Shown one piece after another: positions 1 through 4,487 of a DNA stretch of 6,712 nucleotides (position 1 is the stretch's first letter; every line of letters starts with the position of its first letter). The translations under genes and the position numbers were made by a program. Source of the DNA: Candidatus Helarchaeota archaeon (GTDB taxonomy: Archaea; Asgardarchaeota; Lokiarchaeia; Helarchaeales; JABXJV01); the NCBI GenBank assembly GCA_013375355.1, contig JABXJV010000446.1, positions 1 to 6,712 of the forward strand, written 5' to 3'. The notes beneath the pieces were generated by a model, which made no database searches, was not told the DNA's origin, and worked only from the letters and a program-made list of their open reading frames with translations.

Positions 1-2389
1 CTTTCTTATGTTTTCTCATATATCTGCTTTTAAGTCCGAAACGATCAATTGTACTGACAGTATTCCCCATTAAACTTCCAAACATTGTCCCCAACATTTT
101 AAGCTCGTTATCAAATGGATTCTTATATAAATCATAGTTTAAATCTCTAATCAAATGGACAATGCATTTTTGTTGAATACATTCCAAAGAGTCATATCCT
201 GTATAAAAATCTGTTATAAGAACACCCTTAAAATCCTTAAGTAACTCATGAAGGAATTCAGTTTTTCTATTTGGCCTATAAAGATACACAACTTCCTCCA
301 TGTTTGTAAAGACCCATACGAACCCGCTGTCTTGTTGTAATTTTATTTTAGTTTCATCTGCGTGAATGATTGGGCCAGTTATGATTTTTTTAAGTATCTT
401 GTTGTATGTTGGTTTATAATATTCCACCGCATAAGACTTAATCCAATAAAATTGGTTGAAATTAACTGGCAAGCCAAAACAATCATGTGAGGTTCTTTCA
501 AGATTTTCAAAAGAAATCCGGTTTTTAATATGTTGATACATAGCCCATGCGATTAGTCTATGTCCAAATTTAATCTGTTTCGTATAGTTTTGAGGGACGA
601 AAGAGTTTTTGCAAAAGGAACACAAGTGATATGCATAACTAAATTTTGTAATCCACGACTTGATTCCAAATTGTGAGATTTGCAAATCTATAGACAATTT
701 GCTTTTAACTTGGTTTTTGTCACGGAATATACGTTTACTTTCACAACGAGGACATTTATATGCTTTGAACATTATTTTCTTGTTGATTTTAAATTTAATC
801 TTTAATTTTTTTTTATGTTTTTTCGCTCTCCTTAAATTGTTGTTTGTGCGAACGAATATTTTATCTCTCTGATAATCAAAATACGCACACTTATTTATGT
901 AGTCAAAGTCTTTAGTTGCAAATTTTACCCTGCCAAATTCAGGCATTTCCTCACTACTTTTTATTTCCTCAACTAATGCAATGTCCAATGGGCGCGAATA
1001 TGTTGCTTCATAAATGTTGTTATCAGAAATTGAATAAATAAATTCAGTTATATTCCTCAATGCAAGACAATCTTCATGATTATATTTAATCAGCTTGCTT
1101 CTCAGTGCATTATCATTGGTGTTTTCCCATTGTTTCCTCCAAACAATACTTTGTATACCACAGGAATTGGGATCTGACCAAATATAACCAAGGTTTTTTC
1201 CAATATCTTTTAATTCGTTAGAATAAGTTGGGAAGTATAAATTTGAGTAAATCGCTGAAAGGATGTTCACAGAACGTTTTTGTAATAGGTCTTTGACTTC
1301 TATTGTAGGAGTTAGCAAAACCATACGCTTGAAAACACGTGTTTCGTAACTACCATAATAAAATATAAATGCATCTTTGAGGCTAGCAAGAATTTGTAAG
1401 AACTGAACAAATATGTCTTTTTCTTCATTTTTAGTGTTAGCCCAAAAAGTATATGACTTGCTTTTACCGTTTTCAACCACTATCATACCAATTAGATACA
1501 CCATGCTACCATTTGAATTACCTTCCATATCGATAAAAACATGGGTTTTTGTAATTGGTAAGTTAGGTTTTTGAAATACATAAATCCTTTGTTCACGCAA
1601 TGCTAATGCTTGAAGGGAAAAATAAAAAGGCATATTTTGAGCTTTAATTCTTTTATTTCTTTTCCTTGGGCGAAAAGTATATGATAGTTGGTTAACTGTA
1701 AAAATCCCTTTATTATTGAACTTATTAATAATGTTTTCGTTCATTCCTTGTAATAAACTTAAATCATCTTTTTTTAGAGCTTCATTTTTGCATCGTTTAC
1801 GGAATTGGCAATGTTTGTTAAGAATTAATTTAGGTTCTGAAATATTATTTATTAACTCTCCAAGATTATCAACAATTTGATTAACCTTAAATTCATATTG
1901 CTTAAGTTTGATAGTTATTGACCTACAATTTTTTCCGTAAATTATTTTACCAATATTTGGTTGATATTCTTGCATATTCCCTAATAAGAAACCTTCAAAT
2001 GCGAGAAAAAGTTTGTTTATTTCGCTAATAGTATCTTCCAAATGGAAGAGAATCGGTATGTAGCTAAATGTGCCTAACGATGATTTTTCAGAAGTTTTTA
2101 ACAGTGCGTCAAAATGAAATGAATTGATATTGCCTTTAACAAAGGAATTAAAAATAAGGGGATATCCTTTCTTCAAATTAGACCTTGTTAAATAAAGTTT
2201 TTGTGGAACTGAAGAGTATTTAAGATGATTAAGGAGTGCATTTTCAGCAATAGGTTTATAGTTTTTTTGGAGTCTGGACATCATAAGTTCGTTTTCAGTC
2301 TTTTCCCCAATTTCGCCTATGAAAATTAGATACGATTTGTATTTACAATGTAAATAATTTAAAAACAATTCGTTGTTTATCTTCATCAT
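1..2389 (-). CDS. RecB-like / RNase H-like (YprB-type) nuclease fused to an IS66-type DDE transposase, 3' partial
   Basis: The frame is open for 796 codons without a stop and runs off the left edge. Seen: residues 1-235 resemble the TM0106 family of RecB/Cas4-like nucleases, with an early Cys (C15, LHCKYKSYL), a core FDALLK (D94), and a late cluster H193-C194 and C200 followed by a helical linker. Residues about 280-455 form an RNase_H_2 (YprB-like) exonuclease domain with IDMEG (D287, E289), YYGSYE (E349) and YNHEDC (Y436, D440; a DEDDy-like YxxxD). Residues 546-593 hold CPRC and CSFC, a probable zinc ribbon. Residues about 605-796 match IS66 transposases: HADETK (D678), ITDFYTGYD (D727) and KCIVHLIRDL. 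The third catalytic acid would lie past the edge. The ATG at 2389 follows an in-frame TAG (2401-2399) and an AGGA seven bases upstream. The usual RecB (D/E)xK is not evident. Transposition is inferred from the C-terminal domain; the role of the nuclease domains is unknown. The downstream end and element boundaries are not visible. Confidence 0.85.
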   Translation of the reverse strand, partial: MMKINNELFLNYLHCKYKSYLIFIGEIGEKTENELMMSRLQKNYKPIAENALLNHLKYSSVPQKLYLTRSNLKKGYPLIFNSFVKGNINSFHFDALLKTSEKSSLGTFSYIPILFHLEDTISEINKLFLAFEGFLLGNMQEYQPNIGKIIYGKNCRSITIKLKQYEFKVNQIVDNLGELINNISEPKLILNKHCQFRKRCKNEALKKDDLSLLQGMNENIINKFNNKGIFTVNQLSYTFRPRKRNKRIKAQNMPFYFSLQALALREQRIYVFQKPNLPITKTHVFIDMEGNSNGSMVYLIGMIVVENGKSKSYTFWANTKNEEKDIFVQFLQILASLKDAFIFYYGSYETRVFKRMVLLTPTIEVKDLLQKRSVNILSAIYSNLYFPTYSNELKDIGKNLGYIWSDPNSCGIQSIVWRKQWENTNDNALRSKLIKYNHEDCLALRNITEFIYSISDNNIYEATYSRPLDIALVEEIKSSEEMPEFGRVKFATKDFDYINKCAYFDYQRDKIFVRTNNNLRRAKKHKKKLKIKFKINKKIMFKAYKCPRCESKRIFRDKNQVKSKLSIDLQISQFGIKSWITKFSYAYHLCSFCKNSFVPQNYTKQIKFGHRLIAWAMYQHIKNRISFENLERTSHDCFGLPVNFNQFYWIKSYAVEYYKPTYNKILKKIITGPIIHADETKIKLQQDSGFVWVFTNMEEVVYLYRPNRKTEFLHELLKDFKGVLITDFYTGYDSLECIQQKCIVHLIRDLNYDLYKNPFDNELKMLGTMFGSLMGNTVSTIDRFGLKSRYMRKHKK

Positions 2390-2396
2390 ACACTTT

Positions 2397-2400
2397 TCCT
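2397..2400 (-). promoter_or_regulatory. Ribosome binding site of the nuclease-transposase fusion
   Basis: AGGA on the minus strand lies seven bases before the ATG at 2389. An in-frame TAG at 2401-2399 overlaps it, so the gene cannot start further upstream. A second ATG follows immediately at 2386. Confidence 0.55.
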
Positions 2401-2424
2401 AACTGTTAATTATAAAAATCTGGA

Positions 2425-2458
2425 AAAACATATTTTAATATAGCCTTTATCCTGCAAA
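2425..2458 (-). promoter_or_regulatory. Possible Bacteroidota-type promoter for the fusion gene
   Basis: On the minus strand TTTG (2458-2455) is followed after 22 bases by TATGTTTT (2432-2425). This is close to the Bacteroidota pattern TTTG-N17-23-TAnnTTTG, with one mismatch in the second box. It lies about 35 bases before the start codon. In DNA this AT-rich such a match is easily produced by chance, and a TATAAT hexamer at 2414-2409 is an alternative minus 10 element without a clear partner. Confidence 0.22.
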
Positions 2459-2889
2459 AATTAGGTATTTTTTCAATTTGCCAACGGTTTTTCAATAAAT
2501 AATAATATGAAGAGGCTATTATCTGGAAAAATCCTCTTGTAATCCAATTTGAATCCAAAGATCGGAATATGAGCAATTAACTCATCCAATTTCGTGATGT
2601 TAGTGATTTATCCCTGAGTTTGAATTCTACTGAACATATAAGAATTAATGAACTTTCATTCATTATTCTGTGGTTGAACATTAATTACAAACTATGTCTT
2701 TTTGATTACTAATTCAGTAAAAGGATACATAATTATCTGTTTCTTCGTCCATAACAATAAATAGTTGTGTATTGAAACGTTTAATGAATTACTTTCAACA
2801 AATATATAATAAATTAAATTTAAATCTTTTAATGGAAACAAACCCATATGGTATTTTTGCAGAAATGTTCAATTAAAAAAAGCTATCAC

Positions 2890-2915
2890 TAATTTATTTT
2901 CTTAATTTATTTTCT
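2890..2915. repeat. Perfect 13-base tandem duplication
   Basis: The unit TAATTTATTTTCT occurs twice head to tail at 2890-2902 and 2903-2915. It is low-complexity AT-rich sequence and could be simple replication slippage. Two copies alone do not suggest an origin iteron array. Confidence 0.7.
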
Positions 2916-3266
2916 GTTAGAAATCGCAAGAAAGTGCCACTCAAAATATTACAAATATGTGAGGTTTTGATTTATGCAAATACTAATATATTCTGTTTCT
3001 CAAATTGTTATACTGTAATGATTTAGAATAATACTTTATTAAGAAAGTTTTTTAGATACTTTTGTGGATAATTTTGTTGGATTAACACCTTATTCCTTTG
3101 TATTGTTAGATTTCAAAATAGAGAGCTAAATGTAAGTATAATGCACTGAAAGTCAAAATTAACATTTTATGAACGCAGTACTTCTGTTGGAGAAAAAATG
3201 AATTTTTAAGATATATAGATTTTTTTCATATATAGCAATATAGGCTTATCATAACAAATCTTCAAG

Positions 3267-3713
3267 TTATAATTCGTAACCGGGAAAATTTCTTTTTAAC
3301 CAATTTTTCACCTTTTTATGGAGTTCTTCGACAACATCAGTTAATTCTTTCACTTCACTCTCTGAAATCGATCCAATTGCTTCATAATCGCTTATATTTC
3401 TTTTTACTCTGCACGAATTTAAATATGCTACAATCTCATCAAAATTAGAGCCTAATGTAAATACTAAACTTTGTATTACGCGATAATGTATACTTTGTCC
3501 TCGTGTTGGCATATATCCTGAACAGAATAGCGGAATAGTACAGCATTGCAATGCCGCATTGTAGGCAATAGCGAACCTCCAGTCGGCGGAAACATTCATC
3601 TTTTGGCAGTCGTCTAAATCTCGCTCAATTATTCTTAGTAAATTTTGTATTTCCTGTTGACTGGTTTTATGGGATTTCAACCAGCCATTTTTTTCCCAAT
3701 CTGTTAAACTCAT
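3267..3713 (-). CDS. HEPN-domain protein, probable toxin of a HepT/MntA-like (type VII) pair
   Basis: A 148-residue, mostly helical protein with the features of HEPN domains found beside minimal nucleotidyltransferases: an N-terminal TDWEKNGWLKSH segment, a central helix DWRFAIAYNAALQC (44-57), GQSIHY (72-77), and a late KRNISDY (104-110). Known HepT toxins carry Rx4-6H with Asn after the Arg and act as RNases; here the order is R105-N106-xxx-Y110, so tyrosine occupies the place of the catalytic histidine. The ATG at 3713 is preferred over a GTG at 3722 because AGGTGA (3724-3719) sits five bases upstream of the ATG and overlaps that GTG. The gene overlaps the end of the nucleotidyltransferase gene by 47 bases in another frame, pointing to co-transcription and probably coupled translation. 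RNase activity is inferred, and the altered motif may mean an inactive or differently acting toxin, or simply a subfamily norm. Confidence 0.8.
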   Translation of the reverse strand: MSLTDWEKNGWLKSHKTSQQEIQNLLRIIERDLDDCQKMNVSADWRFAIAYNAALQCCTIPLFCSGYMPTRGQSIHYRVIQSLVFTLGSNFDEIVAYLNSCRVKRNISDYEAIGSISESEVKELTDVVEELHKKVKNWLKRNFPGYEL

Positions 3714-4275
3714 CAAAATCACCTACTACAAATATTTTTGGTTCTTTGAAAACGCTTGTTATAAAGTGCTCGCTATTTTTTATGCGTTTTTCAATCTCTT
3801 CAAGAGAAAAAACCGAAAAATTAATTTCACGGTTTAGTTTTGAACCAGCACTAAGCAAAATACTCGATATTTTTCTTGAACTAACATTTCCTATAATCAG
3901 TAAATCTATATCGCTGCTGCTGGTATCATTTCCTCTTGCTATTGAACCATAAATAAAAGAAAATTTGATTTTTGATTTAAAAGGTTCGAAACAATCAGCA
4001 ATGATGTTTTTTAATCCGATAGTTTTTGCAAATATATTTTTTAAATCGTGGAATAAAGGATGCTGGATATTAGAAGAATAGTAATGTTGATTTCCTGATA
4101 TACGTTTTCTAATCAATCCCATGCTTTCTAAATTAGTTAATTCCATACTAACAGAACGTGGTGATATATTAAAATGATTTGAAAGCTCACGTAAATAGAA
4201 TTCTTGATCAGCATGCATCAGAAACTGGTTTAATAATTTTATTCTTACTTCAGAACCAAATAATTTTTTTAACAT
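3667..4275 (-). CDS. Winged-helix plus minimal nucleotidyltransferase, MntA-like probable antitoxin and repressor
   Basis: A 202-residue protein in two parts. Residues 1-70 form an ArsR/MarR-like winged helix (FYLRELSNHFNISPRSVS as the helix-turn-helix, then LESMGLIRKR and a wing before HYY). Residues about 95-190 form a pol-beta-type nucleotidyltransferase with G110-S111, exactly ten residues, then D122-I-D124: the GSx10DxD signature of MntA-type antitoxins. A third acidic residue is not obvious; E150 in NREINFSVF is nearby. In characterised type VII pairs the nucleotidyltransferase inactivates the HEPN toxin by adding AMP to a tyrosine. Here it precedes and overlaps the HEPN gene. I chose the ATG at 4275 because MLKKLFGSEVR is the natural beginning of the winged helix; an in-frame ATG at 4308 would add 11 residues and run through the upstream repeats. 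No clear Shine-Dalgarno sequence precedes it. The DNA-binding part suggests autoregulation, which is inference. Confidence 0.85.
   Translation of the reverse strand: MLKKLFGSEVRIKLLNQFLMHADQEFYLRELSNHFNISPRSVSMELTNLESMGLIRKRISGNQHYYSSNIQHPLFHDLKNIFAKTIGLKNIIADCFEPFKSKIKFSFIYGSIARGNDTSSSDIDLLIIGNVSSRKISSILLSAGSKLNREINFSVFSLEEIEKRIKNSEHFITSVFKEPKIFVVGDFDEFNRLGKKWLVEIP
3719..3724 (-). promoter_or_regulatory. Ribosome binding site that fixes the HEPN start
   Basis: AGGTGA on the minus strand is followed by a five-base spacer and the ATG at 3713. It lies inside the coding region of the upstream nucleotidyltransferase gene. It is the strongest Shine-Dalgarno sequence in the window and rules against the GTG at 3722, which lies within it. 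Confidence 0.65.
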
Positions 4276-4296
4276 AATATCAAATGTATAAAAATT

Positions 4297-4326
4297 ACAT
4301 ACAATCATTTACAATATACATACAAT
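4297..4326. promoter_or_regulatory. Helically phased TACAAT repeats, candidate operator
   Basis: The 9-mer ACATACAAT occurs at 4297-4305 and again at 4318-4326, exactly 21 bases apart. A third core TACAAT lies between them at 4310-4315, so the cores start at 4300, 4310 and 4321, near one helical turn each. They lie 22-51 bases upstream of the nucleotidyltransferase ATG at 4275, where a repressor would cover the promoter. The neighbouring winged-helix protein is the natural candidate ligand. Binding is inferred. Confidence 0.4.
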
Positions 4327-4333
4327 TAATTCA

Positions 4334-4343
4334 ATTTGCAAAT
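4334..4343. repeat. Perfect 10-base palindrome
   Basis: ATTTGCAAAT reads the same on both strands and lies just upstream of the phased TACAAT repeats. It could be a dimer-binding site in the divergent control region. Short AT-rich palindromes are common by chance. Confidence 0.3.
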
Positions 4344-4430
4344 CTTTTTTACTCAAACGCACAACTAATTTCATTTCTATATTTTTAAATTACTTGATTT
4401 TTGCTGTGGATTTTTCTATTATTAATCTCA

Positions 4431-4450
4431 AACCAATAAAAGTAACCAAT
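4431..4450. repeat. Direct repeat AACCAAT, two copies
   Basis: AACCAAT occurs at 4431-4437 and 4444-4450, starts 13 bases apart, about 40-55 bases upstream of the primase-helicase ATG. The position fits a regulatory site for that gene, but the spacing is not a whole helical turn and the evidence is only the repeat itself. Confidence 0.25.
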
Positions 4451-4487
4451 TTTATTTTATTATTTGGACACTATAAGATATTGGGCA

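Larger units (their letters stand above)
2390..3266. other. Long AT-rich intergenic region without a recognisable gene
   Basis: About 880 bases separate the start of the nuclease-transposase gene from the stop of the HEPN gene. Stops are dense in the frames I followed and no stretch gave a recognisable protein fragment. It contains a 13-base tandem duplication (2890-2915) and an 8-base inverted repeat AATTAATG/CATTAATT (2643-2650 and 2679-2686) with a 28-base loop. It also contains the leader of the leftward fusion gene. The upstream end of any IS66-type element must lie here or beyond, but with the other end outside the window I could not identify a terminal inverted repeat or target duplication. 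No convincing terminator for the HEPN operon was found. Confidence 0.6.
4276..4487. promoter_or_regulatory. Divergent intergenic control region
   Basis: These 212 bases separate the leftward nucleotidyltransferase-HEPN operon from the rightward primase-helicase gene, so both promoters must lie here unless the rightward gene is transcribed from elsewhere. Apart from the phased repeats near the left end, it has a 10-base palindrome (4334-4343), and AACCAAT twice (4431-4437, 4444-4450). For the rightward gene, TATTATTTG (4459-4467) is one base off the spacing of a Bacteroidota minus 7 box and TATAAG (4472-4477) lies ten bases before the ATG; neither has a convincing upstream partner, so I do not name a promoter. 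Confidence 0.45.

Noticed and set aside
660..872. Plus-strand frame of 70 codons, hydrophobic in translation
   Set aside because: It lies wholly inside the minus-strand fusion gene, over the zinc-motif region, and its hydrophobic look comes from reading Lys/Asn-rich codons on the other strand.
2643..2686. Inverted repeat AATTAATG/CATTAATT as a transposon end or hairpin
   Set aside because: Eight AT-rich bases with a 28-base loop are expected by chance here, and they do not resemble IS66 ends beginning GTAA.
2772..2810. TTGAAA (2772-2777) and TATAAT (2805-2810) as a plus-strand promoter
   Set aside because: The boxes are 27 bases apart, far from the 16-18 required, and no gene follows on the plus strand.
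3192..3240. Possible terminator of the HEPN operon
   Set aside because: The A-run/T-run and the ATATATAG repeats form only weak AT stems and no GC-containing hairpin followed by a T-tract.
3720..3722. GTG as the HEPN start codon, adding three residues
   Set aside because: The GTG lies inside the AGGTGA that serves the ATG at 3713, and the protein beginning MSLTDWEKNGWL looks natural from that ATG.
3746..3952. Plus-strand frame of 68 codons
   Set aside because: It is antisense to the nucleotidyltransferase gene, whose GSx10DxD motif lies in this stretch, and shows no independent start signal or recognisable motif.
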